From contig DYPM01000054.1 in assembly GCA_020719895.1 (NCBI GenBank), positions 1 to 11,838 on the forward strand: DNA of 11,838 bases, written 5' to 3'. This stretch comes from Sulfurovum sp. (lineage in GTDB: Bacteria; Campylobacterota; Campylobacteria; Campylobacterales; Sulfurovaceae). Below are positions 1 to 6,722 of this stretch, piece after piece. The stretch's first letter is position 1, and the number at the start of each line of letters is the position of its first letter. The position numbers and the translations under genes are program-made. The notes below the pieces were generated by a model. It saw only the letters and a program-made list of their open reading frames with translations. It made no database searches and was not told where the DNA came from.

Positions 1-356
1 TTTGCAGCTATCGAATCCAATCGTCCATCTTTTTTGTGACGAAAATCCCCTTTTGTCATCTCTTTGGCTTCAAAACTGCTTCCTTGTTCATCTACATACT
101 CTACTACTATTGAAAGGTTCAAGAGTCCGACAAAATGTTTAATTCTTCGCTCCATTTCTGCTTCACTTTCGCCACCTTTTGGGAGTCCTACAATGAGTTT
201 TTCAATCTCCCATTCGCTTAAAAATAGATTGATATCTCGTGCGGCTTGATTGCGGTTTTGTCGTAAAATTGCAACTTGAGGCATTGCGATTTTGCCATCA
301 AGAGCAATCGCCACACCAATGCGTTTGAGTCCTATATCTATCGCTACGATTTTCAT
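1..356 (-). CDS. ruvX: RuvX/YqgF-type Holliday junction resolvase or pre-16S rRNA nuclease, 3' end cut by window edge
   Basis: RuvX (YqgF) is an RNase H-fold nuclease; the family is linked to pre-16S rRNA 5'-end maturation and to Holliday junction resolution. 118 residues are visible. The first acidic residue is D7 in the N-terminal block AIDIGLKRIGVA, followed by IVGLPKGGESE (55-65), YVDEQGSS (87-94) and the last acidic block DGRLDSIAA (110-118, D114). Only the last few residues are missing for a family of about 125-140. The family's usual DER-S/T motif reads DEQGSS here. The ATG lies in a TGATG overlap with the hepT stop, so translation is probably coupled to hepT; no other start is plausible because this ATG begins the first beta strand. 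In other Campylobacterota I recall dprA as the usual upstream neighbour, which is not the case here. Confidence 0.9.
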   Translation of the reverse strand, partial: MKIVAIDIGLKRIGVAIALDGKIAMPQVAILRQNRNQAARDINLFLSEWEIEKLIVGLPKGGESEAEMERRIKHFVGLLNLSIVVEYVDEQGSSFEAKEMTKGDFRHKKDGRLDSIAA

Positions 357-718
357 CAAAATAGTTTTCTTTCATATAGAATAGTACAAATAACATCTCT
401 AAAAACAGGAAGGTTGTATCGTATCACATCCTCTATAATTTGATCATCTGTGCTATCATAGTCGTGAGCAATATAGTTTCTCACCGCAGAGATTCCTCTT
501 AAATCATTTTTAGAAAACCGTTCCAATATTTCAAACTCATTCTCCTCTTTGAGTTTAGAGAACTCTTCTGCAATACGAATAATATTCATTCTTAAAGCTG
601 GTTTGATGATTTTATCTTGGATTGCTTGTGTGAGCTGAAACGTTTTGGACTCTAAAATAAAATCTATATTATCCAAGAGTTCAATGATTTTTTCTAATCG
701 TCTTACACTTTTAGACAT
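356..718 (-). CDS. hepT: HepT-like HEPN ribonuclease toxin (type VII toxin-antitoxin)
   Basis: A 120-residue all-helical HEPN protein of the DUF86/HepT type. The catalytic R-x4-H-x-Y motif is intact as R80, H85 and Y87 (RNYIAHDY). In studied HepT-MntA pairs the toxin is a dimeric RNase, and the partner silences it by adding AMP units to the motif tyrosine, here Y87. The gene overlaps the upstream mntA by 8 bp and its TGA shares one base with the ruvX ATG. Length, motif position and partner all fit, so I infer an active toxin; the cellular RNA target cannot be read from the sequence. Confidence 0.93.
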   Translation of the reverse strand: MSKSVRRLEKIIELLDNIDFILESKTFQLTQAIQDKIIKPALRMNIIRIAEEFSKLKEENEFEILERFSKNDLRGISAVRNYIAHDYDSTDDQIIEDVIRYNLPVFRDVICTILYERKLF

Positions 719-1013
719 AGATAAGATCTTTTAAAATTTTATGATTGTTATCAGAAATAAAATCAACTTTATATTTCAAAACTTCTTGAAGCTCTTCTTT
801 AATACTCTCTATTTTCAAGACTTTAGAAAAACCATCTTTATAGTTTTGAGAAAACTTTTTATGATTGATATGATAGGCGATATCTATATCGCTAAAATCA
901 GATTTTGTCCCTTTGGCAACAGAGCCAAAAATACCTAAAATGATTAGACCATCTTTTTCGTATTTTGGTTTAATACTTTTTAAAATAGTAAGAATCTCTT
1001 CTTTGCTTTTCAT
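711..1013 (-). CDS. mntA: MntA-like minimal nucleotidyltransferase antitoxin
   Basis: A 100-residue minimal nucleotidyltransferase. The signature G-S-x10-D-x-D is complete (G30, S31, D42, D44 in the block GSVAKGTKSDFSDID) and a third acidic residue, D84 in KVDFIS, sits where the family has its third catalytic aspartate. In the known system such a protein transfers AMP from ATP to the HepT tyrosine and so neutralises the toxin. I chose the ATG at 1013 because AAGGA lies 8 nt upstream; an earlier in-frame start at 1109 would read back through the end of the hydrolase gene. The gene is 22 bp after the hydrolase stop and overlaps hepT by 8 bp, the usual coupling for this pair. Confidence 0.92.
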   Translation of the reverse strand: MKSKEEILTILKSIKPKYEKDGLIILGIFGSVAKGTKSDFSDIDIAYHINHKKFSQNYKDGFSKVLKIESIKEELQEVLKYKVDFISDNNHKILKDLIYV

Positions 1014-1035
1014 TGATTTATCCTTTGTAAAAACC

Positions 1036-1644
1036 CTAATGCAATGTTCGTTTGACTTGTTGTATCCAAAGTGGTGCAAGGGTTTGTTCTGCTTTGAGTG
1101 TTGTCGCACCGCCGTGTCCAGGATAAAGGGTGAAGTTTTCGGTAATACTCATCATCTTTTGGAGGCTTTTTACCATATCTTCACCATTTGAAGCGGGAAA
1201 ATCCCACCTTCCGATGGAGCCTTCAAACAAAAAATCACCGCTAAACCACACATCTTCAATTTCGATAATCGAACATCCTGGAGTGTGACCTGCGAAGTGG
1301 CGAAATTTCACTTTGATGCCCTCTATCTCTACTATCTCATCACCAAAAATCAAATGATCAGGCGTACTTTTTGGCGTGCCAAAAGAGAGTGGATCTTGAG
1401 TCAGCATAAACGCATCGTCGCGTGGACAGTAGAGAGGAATATCAAACATCTCTTTGACTGCTTGATTGCTCCAAACGTGATCAAAATGACCGTGCGTATT
1501 GAGGATCGCAATAGGATTGGTGACGTTAGCTTGAATCCACGGCAACGCATTGACACCAGGATCTATAATAAGCTGTTTGTTGTCAATGGAGACGATATAG
1601 CAGTTGGTTTGATAAGAACCCATAGGTTGCATTTTTATTTGCAT
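1036..1644 (-). CDS. Metallo-beta-lactamase-fold hydrolase (glyoxalase II-like)
   Basis: A 202-residue cytosolic metallo-beta-lactamase-fold protein of the small glyoxalase II-like group. All metal ligands are visible: THGHFDH at 50-56 (H51, H53, D55, H56), H120 in GHTPGC, D137 in FSGD and H177 in PGHG. This predicts a two-metal active site and thioester or related ester hydrolysis; the substrate is unknown. It lacks the C-terminal substrate domain of true glyoxalase II, so a hydroxyacylglutathione role is not assured. AAGGGA 7 nt before the ATG supports the start. It is the first gene of the operon leading to mntA, hepT and ruvX. I recall a similar hydrolase beside nadE-lpxK in Campylobacter, so its closeness to lpxK here may be old synteny. 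Confidence 0.9.
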   Translation of the reverse strand: MQIKMQPMGSYQTNCYIVSIDNKQLIIDPGVNALPWIQANVTNPIAILNTHGHFDHVWSNQAVKEMFDIPLYCPRDDAFMLTQDPLSFGTPKSTPDHLIFGDEIVEIEGIKVKFRHFAGHTPGCSIIEIEDVWFSGDFLFEGSIGRWDFPASNGEDMVKSLQKMMSITENFTLYPGHGGATTLKAEQTLAPLWIQQVKRTLH

Positions 1645-1652
1645 GTTATAAT
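1644..1652 (+). promoter_or_regulatory. Extended -10 promoter of the DUF455 gene, probably leaderless
   Basis: TGTTATAAT is a perfect extended -10 (TG-n-TATAAT, hexamer at 1647-1652). The expected start site 7-8 nt downstream is 1659-1660, which is the A of the DUF455 ATG. No Shine-Dalgarno sequence precedes that ATG. No clear -35 is seen, which is normal for Campylobacterota sigma70 promoters. The site overlaps the start codon and leader of the divergent hydrolase gene. Confidence 0.6.
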
Positions 1653-1659
1653 CCCTTTT

Positions 1660-2475
1660 ATGCAGTTTTATACCCTTTTAGAGCAGGCGATTAAGAGTCC
1701 TGATATTGATTTTAAATCAGAAATTACTGACAGATGTTTGATATATTGTAACCAAAATGACGTAAGAGCAGAAGAGAGTTTTACTCCCAAAATCTTTGAA
1801 GCACCATCTTATGCCAACAGATGCACTATCGTTTCTTACAAGGAACTTCCAGCACGCAAAGAGTTTGATACGCTTGAGGGGTTGGCGACACTCGTTCATG
1901 CGATTACTCACATCGAATATTCGGCGATTGATTTGGCACTTGACGCAGTATATCGTTTTGCAAATATGCCGATTGCTTATAAAATCGATTGGCTTGAAGT
2001 AGCATCTGATGAGATTCGTCACGCCAAAATGCTTTTGGAACTTTTGGAGTCGCTTGGGTATCGCTATGGCGATTTTCCTGTGCATTGTGGATTGTTTGAT
2101 GCAGCACAACACACTACGCATAGCGTTCTTGAGCGAATGGCGATTGTGCCACGTTACTATGAAGCAAGCGGTTTGGATGTCAATCCTCAAATCATCAAAA
2201 AACTTGAAAATAAACGCAAAAATCCAGCGATACAAATGCTCATTGATGCACTTGAGGTGATCTATCTTGAAGAGATTGTTCATGTAGCAAAAGGAGATCG
2301 GTGGTTTAAGTATCTGTGCAAACAAAATGGCGTCGATGAGAGTATCTATTTTGAGATTTTAGAGCGGTATCGACTCTTTGATAAACACCGTCCGCATATC
2401 AATGTCGAAGCACGTAAAGAGGCGGGATTTACGTGTGAGGAGATTTTGAAGTTAGGAGCTAAATCATGTCCGTAA
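1660..2475 (+). CDS. DUF455 family ferritin-like protein
   Basis: A 271-residue protein of the DUF455 ferritin-like family, whose biochemical role is not established. Carboxylate and histidine residues are placed as in a four-helix diiron bundle: E86 (THIEYSA), E118 and H121 (DEIRHA, E-x2-H), E158 (VLERM) and E205 with H208 (LEEIVHV, E-x2-H). A metal-dependent oxidase or hydroxylase-like activity is an inference. I start it at the ATG at 1660, although the frame is open upstream to 1285, because the upstream part is antisense to the intact hydrolase gene and the segment MQFYTLLEQAI begins a normal helix. There is no Shine-Dalgarno sequence; an extended -10 places the mRNA start at the ATG. 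The last 10 bp overlap lpxK, so the two are probably cotranscribed. Confidence 0.88.
   Translation: MQFYTLLEQAIKSPDIDFKSEITDRCLIYCNQNDVRAEESFTPKIFEAPSYANRCTIVSYKELPARKEFDTLEGLATLVHAITHIEYSAIDLALDAVYRFANMPIAYKIDWLEVASDEIRHAKMLLELLESLGYRYGDFPVHCGLFDAAQHTTHSVLERMAIVPRYYEASGLDVNPQIIKKLENKRKNPAIQMLIDALEVIYLEEIVHVAKGDRWFKYLCKQNGVDESIYFEILERYRLFDKHRPHINVEARKEAGFTCEEILKLGAKSCP
1667..1672 (-). promoter_or_regulatory. Possible -10 of the hydrolase-mntA-hepT-ruvX operon
   Basis: On the minus strand TATAAA (within GGGTATAAAACT) would start transcription near 1660 and give a leader of about 15 nt containing the AAGGGA ribosome site. It lies inside the first codons of the divergent DUF455 gene. Support is limited to hexamer and spacing; a promoter further inside DUF455 is possible. 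Confidence 0.3.
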
Positions 2476-3389
2476 AATCGTTTTTTGAGTCGATGTTTTT
2501 TAGTCCAAAATGGTTTCATTTGCCTGTGATTGTTTTGCTTTTGCCTTTGTCGTTGGTCTATGGAGTAGTGATGTCGATTCGTCGAATTGTCGCCAAAAAA
2601 GAGTCGTTTGATATTCCTATCGTGAGCATTGGCAATCTGATTGTGGGAGGAAGTGGCAAAACGCCGTTTGTGATCGCCTTAGCAAAAACACTCAAAGGTG
2701 TGACAATCATCTCGCGTGGTTACGGACGGCAAAGCAACGGACTTGTTGAGGTGAGTCGTGATGGAAATATTTTGTGCGATGTGACACAAAGTGGCGACGA
2801 ACCGATGTTGATGGCAAAATCGCTTGCTTGTGCGTCAGTGATTGTGAGCGAAAATAGGCATCAGGCGATAGTATTGGCAAAAAAACAAGGAGCAAAGGTG
2901 ATTTTGCTTGATGATGGATTTAACCGTGTGGATATAAAAAAGTTTGAGATTTTACTTGAACCTCTCAAGATTCGCAACACTCTGCCATTTCCCGCAGGAG
3001 CGTTTAGAGAGTTTTTTTGGAACCGCCGTTATGCTGATATTGTCGCCAAAGAAGGAAGAGATTTTAAACGCGAAGTAGATATACAAAATCCAAAAGAGCG
3101 GATGATTTTAGTCACAGCGATCTCTAATCCAAGCAGATTAGAGCCGTATCTGCCAAAAGGAGTAATCGCCAAATACTATTTACCAGATCATGCGTATTTT
3201 GATGTAGAGCAACTTCACTCTTTTTTGAAGATTCATTCAGCCGATGCGATTCTTTGTACTTCCAAAGACAAAGTCAAAATGGAAGGATTTGGATTGCCAA
3301 TAGTAGAGATGACATTGCACCTCTCTATAGATGAAAAAATCATCAAAAAAGTGAATGGTTTTATTCAAACCTACAAAAAACAAAAATAA
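2466..3389 (+). CDS. lpxK: Tetraacyldisaccharide 4'-kinase LpxK
   Basis: LpxK phosphorylates the 4'-position of tetraacyldisaccharide 1-phosphate with ATP to form lipid IVA at the cytoplasmic face of the inner membrane. The 307-residue protein has an N-terminal membrane helix (about 18-38), a P-loop GNLIVGGSGKTP (56-67), ISRGYGR (82-88), SGDEP (109-113), the Walker B-like LLDDGFN (147-153, with D149 and D150) and FPAGAFRE (175-182). The family more often has DDGFQ-H; here N153 replaces Q. Length is normal. AGGAG lies 8 nt before the ATG, within the end of the DUF455 gene, which it overlaps by 10 bp. It ends 3 bp from the convergent mqnE stop, with no terminator hairpin evident between them. 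Confidence 0.97.
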   Translation: MSVKSFFESMFFSPKWFHLPVIVLLLPLSLVYGVVMSIRRIVAKKESFDIPIVSIGNLIVGGSGKTPFVIALAKTLKGVTIISRGYGRQSNGLVEVSRDGNILCDVTQSGDEPMLMAKSLACASVIVSENRHQAIVLAKKQGAKVILLDDGFNRVDIKKFEILLEPLKIRNTLPFPAGAFREFFWNRRYADIVAKEGRDFKREVDIQNPKERMILVTAISNPSRLEPYLPKGVIAKYYLPDHAYFDVEQLHSFLKIHSADAILCTSKDKVKMEGFGLPIVEMTLHLSIDEKIIKKVNGFIQTYKKQK

Positions 3390-3392
3390 TCC

Positions 3393-4472
3393 CTACCACA
3401 CCTTCAATTCATTGTAAAGACTATTTCTCTCAACAGGTATAAACCCTGTATTTTTGATCATCGAGACGAATGTTTCAAGCTCCATACCTTTAGCACTGTT
3501 CGCTCCTGCGGCACTCTGTATCGACTCTTTTTCTATCGTACCATCAAGATCATCACATCCATACTCTTGGGCAATCAACGCGAGATTGATCGAAGCGGTG
3601 ACCCAGTAGGCTTTGATGTGAGCGATATTGTCAAGTAAAATACGACTAATGGCGTAGGTTTTGAGTATCTCTTGTCCTGTGGGAAAGTTGCAATTTTTGA
3701 GGTAGTTGTTCTCTTTTTGGTACACCAATGGGATAAAAGCGTTAAATCCTCCCGTTTTGTCTTGCAAATCGCGAAGTCTGAGCATATGATCTATACGGTG
3801 TGTACGTGTCTCTATGTGTCCAAAAAGCATCGTAGCATTACTCTGACGACCTCTTTCGTGCCACTTTTGGTGGATATCGAGCCACTGATTTGAAGTCACC
3901 TTGCCCTTACAAAGATACTCACGTACCTTCTCATCAAAGATCTCCGCACCGCCTCCAGGCATCGAGTCTACACCGTGTGCTATCATCCCATCAAGCACTT
4001 CATCGTAGCTAAGCCCATAATATCTGCTCAAAAAATCGATCTCAGCAGCCGTCATAGCTTTGATGTGCAGCTCTGGATACGCCTCTTTAATTTTTTTGAA
4101 CGACTCCATATACCACTCTACGCCCACGTTGGGATTGTGTGCTGAGACGATATGGATCTCTTTGGCACCTTTTTCAACTGCTTTACCTGCAATTTCAAGC
4201 ATCTCTTCATGGCTCATTGTGTATTGATTGGGATTTTTACGTGTCGCAGAGTAGGCACAGAACTTACAAACATCAGCACAAACATTGGTAGGATTGAGAT
4301 GTCGGTTGATATTGAAATAACTCTTTTTGCCATAACGTGCTTGACGAATCGTATCGGCAAGCTCACCTAAAGTATACAAATCCAACTCATAAAGTGCCTC
4401 GCCATCTTGTTGCGTGAGACGTTCTTTGTTTTGTATCTTTGTTATGAGATTTTTGGTTTTATTTTGATTCAT
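3393..4472 (-). CDS. mqnE: Aminofutalosine synthase MqnE (radical SAM)
   Basis: MqnE joins SAM-derived adenosine to 3-[(1-carboxyvinyl)oxy]benzoate to form 6-amino-6-deoxyfutalosine, an early step of the futalosine route to menaquinone. The 359-residue protein carries the radical SAM cluster motif C65-x3-C69-x2-C72 inside RHLNPTNVCADVCKFCAYSA (57-76), followed by HIVSAHNP (107-114) and GGGAEIF (173-179), the pattern of MqnE rather than the sister enzyme MqnC. The ATG at 4472 has AGGA 6-7 nt upstream (TAGGATACTC). The frame is open upstream to 4547, but that part contains the promoter and a cysteine-rich, unlikely peptide. It has its own extended -10 and looks monocistronic in this window. Confidence 0.95.
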   Translation of the reverse strand: MNQNKTKNLITKIQNKERLTQQDGEALYELDLYTLGELADTIRQARYGKKSYFNINRHLNPTNVCADVCKFCAYSATRKNPNQYTMSHEEMLEIAGKAVEKGAKEIHIVSAHNPNVGVEWYMESFKKIKEAYPELHIKAMTAAEIDFLSRYYGLSYDEVLDGMIAHGVDSMPGGGAEIFDEKVREYLCKGKVTSNQWLDIHQKWHERGRQSNATMLFGHIETRTHRIDHMLRLRDLQDKTGGFNAFIPLVYQKENNYLKNCNFPTGQEILKTYAISRILLDNIAHIKAYWVTASINLALIAQEYGCDDLDGTIEKESIQSAAGANSAKGMELETFVSMIKNTGFIPVERNSLYNELKVW

Positions 4473-4529
4473 GAGTATCCTATAAACACAATCTACTTTT
4501 TGATTGCATTGTGTTTTGTTTTGGCGGTG

Positions 4530-4538
4530 ATTATAGCA
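4530..4538 (-). promoter_or_regulatory. Extended -10 promoter of mqnE
   Basis: On the minus strand TGCTATAAT matches TG-n-TATAAT exactly (hexamer at 4530-4535). Transcription would start near 4523, giving a leader of about 50 nt before the mqnE ATG. No good -35 is seen 16-18 nt upstream; AT-rich sequence upstream fits Campylobacterota promoters. Confidence 0.65.
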
Positions 4539-4643
4539 CCGACACACTAAACATCATTAACACTCTTTTAAAAATATCTTAATGTTCCAAAATGTGATTT
4601 AATCAGAGATCCCAATTGATATTACACACGCAAACGAATATGT

Positions 4644-4655
4644 CCATTTAAATGG
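4644..4655. repeat. Perfect 12-bp palindrome CCATTTAAATGG
   Basis: CCATTTAAATGG equals its own reverse complement. It lies about 110 bp upstream of the mqnE -10 and 73 bp past the end of the GT4 gene. The dyad could be a dimeric regulator site; the distance makes direct control of mqnE uncertain, and a 12-bp AT-rich palindrome could occur by chance. Confidence 0.35.
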
Positions 4656-4691
4656 CAAAGTTTTTTGAGATTTGTAGAGGTTTTTTTATGT

Positions 4692-4705
4692 ACTTTTGCA
4701 AAAGT
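4692..4705. repeat. Perfect 14-bp palindrome ACTTTTGCAAAAGT
   Basis: The 14-bp dyad starts 24 bp past the stop of the last polysaccharide gene. As RNA it could form only a weak A/U stem with a TGCA loop, and no T run follows on the minus strand, so a canonical terminator is unlikely. It is either a regulator site, a weak processing site or chance. Confidence 0.35.
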
Positions 4706-4728
4706 GTATAAAATCAGTTCTTGAAGAT

Positions 4729-5793
4729 TTAAAGTAACACACTTTTGATATTTGCAATATATGTCGATAAAGAGAAATTTTGTTGGGCTTCAATTCGATT
4801 GTGTTGTTGAATCTGTTCTAATCGTGATCTGTCTTTTAAGAGTATCTCTATCGCATCAGAAAGTTCAGAGATAGATTTAGTCTCTACAAGTAAACCATTT
4901 TGTTCTGATACGATTGTCGGAAGATATTTGTAGCGTGTCGTAATGATAGCATTGCCACATCGCATTGCTTCCAAAATAGAAATAGGAAATGCCTCTGATT
5001 TGTAGTAGCTTGGGAGTACAAATATATCAGATTGTTGAAGTAATTTCATCTTAGATTCTCCTAAAACTACACCATGATAAACAATATGCGGACAAGTGCC
5101 AATAGAGTCAAGAAAAAGTTTTTGAGTCTCTTGTTTGTTCATCAATTCATCTCCCAAAAAACCTCCAGCAATATCCAAACGAATACTGTACTCTTTGTCC
5201 ATACGACAAAAAGCTTCAATCAATTCAAAAATTCCTTTTGATTTCATGATGTTAGAAAGATAGAGAACTGAAATGGTTTTTTCGTTTTTTTGTGGCTCTT
5301 TAGTATCGAGATTTTCATCATAAAAATTTGGAATTACTTTGATATTCATATTTGGAAAATCTCTAAATTGATCTCGCATTGGATCTAATAAAACAATTGA
5401 TGTATTTACTTTTTGGTAGGCATTAAAAAGTATTTTTTTGTAAATTTTTGGTGCTGTATGCAAAAAATCATAAAAATCAGAGCCATGCAAGTGATTGATT
5501 ACAGGTATTTTTCTAAGACTTGCCATATAAATCAATACAATATCTTTGAGTGATCCACCCAAACTTCTTGTGCAAGTAAAATAGACTTTATCGTAATCAT
5601 TTCTGAGCAGTTTATAGATAATGTTTGCCATAATAAAAAATGTATGAAATATCTTTTGATATTTTCCTTTTGATTCAAGGTTTGTATTGATCACATCATA
5701 TGTTCCAACATCCAAAGCTTCACACACTCTTGTAAATGCAAGCGATTGTCCTGTAATAGGAGGCAATGTAGGACCTACTAATAAAAATTTCAT
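4729..5793 (-). CDS. GT4-family glycosyltransferase (GT-B fold)
   Basis: A 354-residue retaining glycosyltransferase of the GT4 type. The N-terminal domain opens with LLVGPTLPPITGQS (4-17), and NHLHGSDFYDF (100-110) is the usual acceptor-side block. The C-terminal nucleotide-sugar domain has LYLSNIMKSKGIFELIEAF (177-195, with K186) and the E-x7-E motif, E267 to E275 in SEAFPISILEAM. It should add one sugar to the lipid-linked repeat unit at the cytoplasmic membrane; donor and linkage cannot be read. Its ATG overlaps the upstream gene's TGA by 4 bp (ATGA), with AAAGGTGAT as ribosome site. It is the last gene of the polysaccharide run; 256 bp separate it from mqnE. Confidence 0.92.
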   Translation of the reverse strand: MKFLLVGPTLPPITGQSLAFTRVCEALDVGTYDVINTNLESKGKYQKIFHTFFIMANIIYKLLRNDYDKVYFTCTRSLGGSLKDIVLIYMASLRKIPVINHLHGSDFYDFLHTAPKIYKKILFNAYQKVNTSIVLLDPMRDQFRDFPNMNIKVIPNFYDENLDTKEPQKNEKTISVLYLSNIMKSKGIFELIEAFCRMDKEYSIRLDIAGGFLGDELMNKQETQKLFLDSIGTCPHIVYHGVVLGESKMKLLQQSDIFVLPSYYKSEAFPISILEAMRCGNAIITTRYKYLPTIVSEQNGLLVETKSISELSDAIEILLKDRSRLEQIQQHNRIEAQQNFSLSTYIANIKSVLL

Positions 5794-6722
5794 TTTCGTA
5801 TCACCTTTATGATATTTTTTACAATTTTATAACCGCCATATTTTCGTAGCAGATATCCAATGCGTGTAAAAATAGTTAAGTCATGATAACGTTTGAAACA
5901 CGCTTCGATTGTTTTGTCTCGTTTGAGAAGTTTAAATTCTATTTGATTGCTGTTCGCTGTCACTTTCCATTTATCATTTGAACTATTATTATGCATTCCT
6001 TTGTCGTCTTCAAATCCATCATTGATGATTTTTGAGAGTCGAGGATAGACTGTGTATTGAGAATATTTAAATTGGTTATAACACCACCGAATTGCCCAAG
6101 AATCAATCTTGCCAAGCATCTGAAGCTCAAGCATTTTGTAGAGATCATTTCCGCCTTGATTGAAGCTGTTTTGAAGTACTTTGGAGTTTTTTAAAGTATC
6201 AAAATCGCGTATTTCCCAATCTATTTTTTCCCATCTATCTCTCCATGATGCCCAACCCCACGAAGAGGAGCGTGGACTTAAATAAAGATCTTTACGATAG
6301 TTTTTAAGAGATGGCAACTTTGGTCCATATCCAGATATTGACCAAATCTGTCGATTGTTTTGATAGTAGTCAAGCGCTCCATTCATAAACGCCAAGAAAT
6401 CTTCAGAAACTCGCAAATCATCTTCTAAAACAATCACTTTTCCATACACCTTAATAGTCTCACTTACTCCTGATATTACCGATGATGCCAATCCTTTGTT
6501 ATGAACACTTTCGATAATTTTAACGCTTCCAAACCCATCAATAGTATGCAAATATTCTCTTACTTTTTGAATCTCTTTGAGGTCTTCGTCATTTTTATTG
6601 CCATCAGAATAGACAATCAAATCAGTCTCTTTTGCAAGAGGATTATGAAGCAAACTTTCAATCAAAAACTTTACGCTATCTCTTCGATAGGTGAATATCA
6701 CTACAGGGGCATTGGTCTTCAA
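5790..6722 (-). CDS. GT-A-fold glycosyltransferase (GT2-like) with TTG start
   Basis: A 310-residue GT-A-fold enzyme of the group that starts with APVVIFTYRR (5-14) and resembles GT2 and GNT-I-like transferases. NKGLASSVISGV (75-86) precedes the acidic metal and nucleotide-sugar motif VLEDDL (98-103; E100, D101, D102). SPRSSSWGWASWRDRW (149-164) and DSWAIRW (207-213) form the acceptor part typical of these proteins. The start is TTG, supported by AAGGAG five bases upstream and by the conserved N-terminus directly after it. The first 47 bp overlap the end of the polymerase gene. Role: addition of one sugar of the repeat unit; the sugar is unknown. Confidence 0.9.
   Translation of the reverse strand: MKTNAPVVIFTYRRDSVKFLIESLLHNPLAKETDLIVYSDGNKNDEDLKEIQKVREYLHTIDGFGSVKIIESVHNKGLASSVISGVSETIKVYGKVIVLEDDLRVSEDFLAFMNGALDYYQNNRQIWSISGYGPKLPSLKNYRKDLYLSPRSSSWGWASWRDRWEKIDWEIRDFDTLKNSKVLQNSFNQGGNDLYKMLELQMLGKIDSWAIRWCYNQFKYSQYTVYPRLSKIINDGFEDDKGMHNNSSNDKWKVTANSNQIEFKLLKRDKTIEACFKRYHDLTIFTRIGYLLRKYGGYKIVKNIIKVIRK

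Noticed and set aside
1014..1109. Start of mntA at 1109
   Set aside because: It would overlap the end of the hydrolase gene by over 70 bp and lacks a ribosome site; the ATG at 1013 has AAGGA at good distance.
1285..1659. Longer N-terminus for the DUF455 protein (frame open from 1285)
   Set aside because: It is antisense to the hydrolase gene, which has every metal ligand; the family core starts after 1660, and an extended -10 points to the ATG at 1660.
3386..3396. Bidirectional terminator between lpxK and mqnE
   Set aside because: The stops are 3 bp apart and no G/C stem can be formed around them.
4473..4547. Start of mqnE at 4547
   Set aside because: The extra codons span the extended -10 and give an odd cysteine-rich peptide; the ATG at 4472 has a ribosome site.
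4692..4705. Terminator of the polysaccharide operon
   Set aside because: The stem is A/U-rich with a four-base loop and no T run follows on the transcribed strand.
6676..6722. Programmed frameshift joining polymerase and glycosyltransferase
   Set aside because: No slippery heptamer with a following stem was seen, and AAGGAG before the TTG gives an ordinary start.
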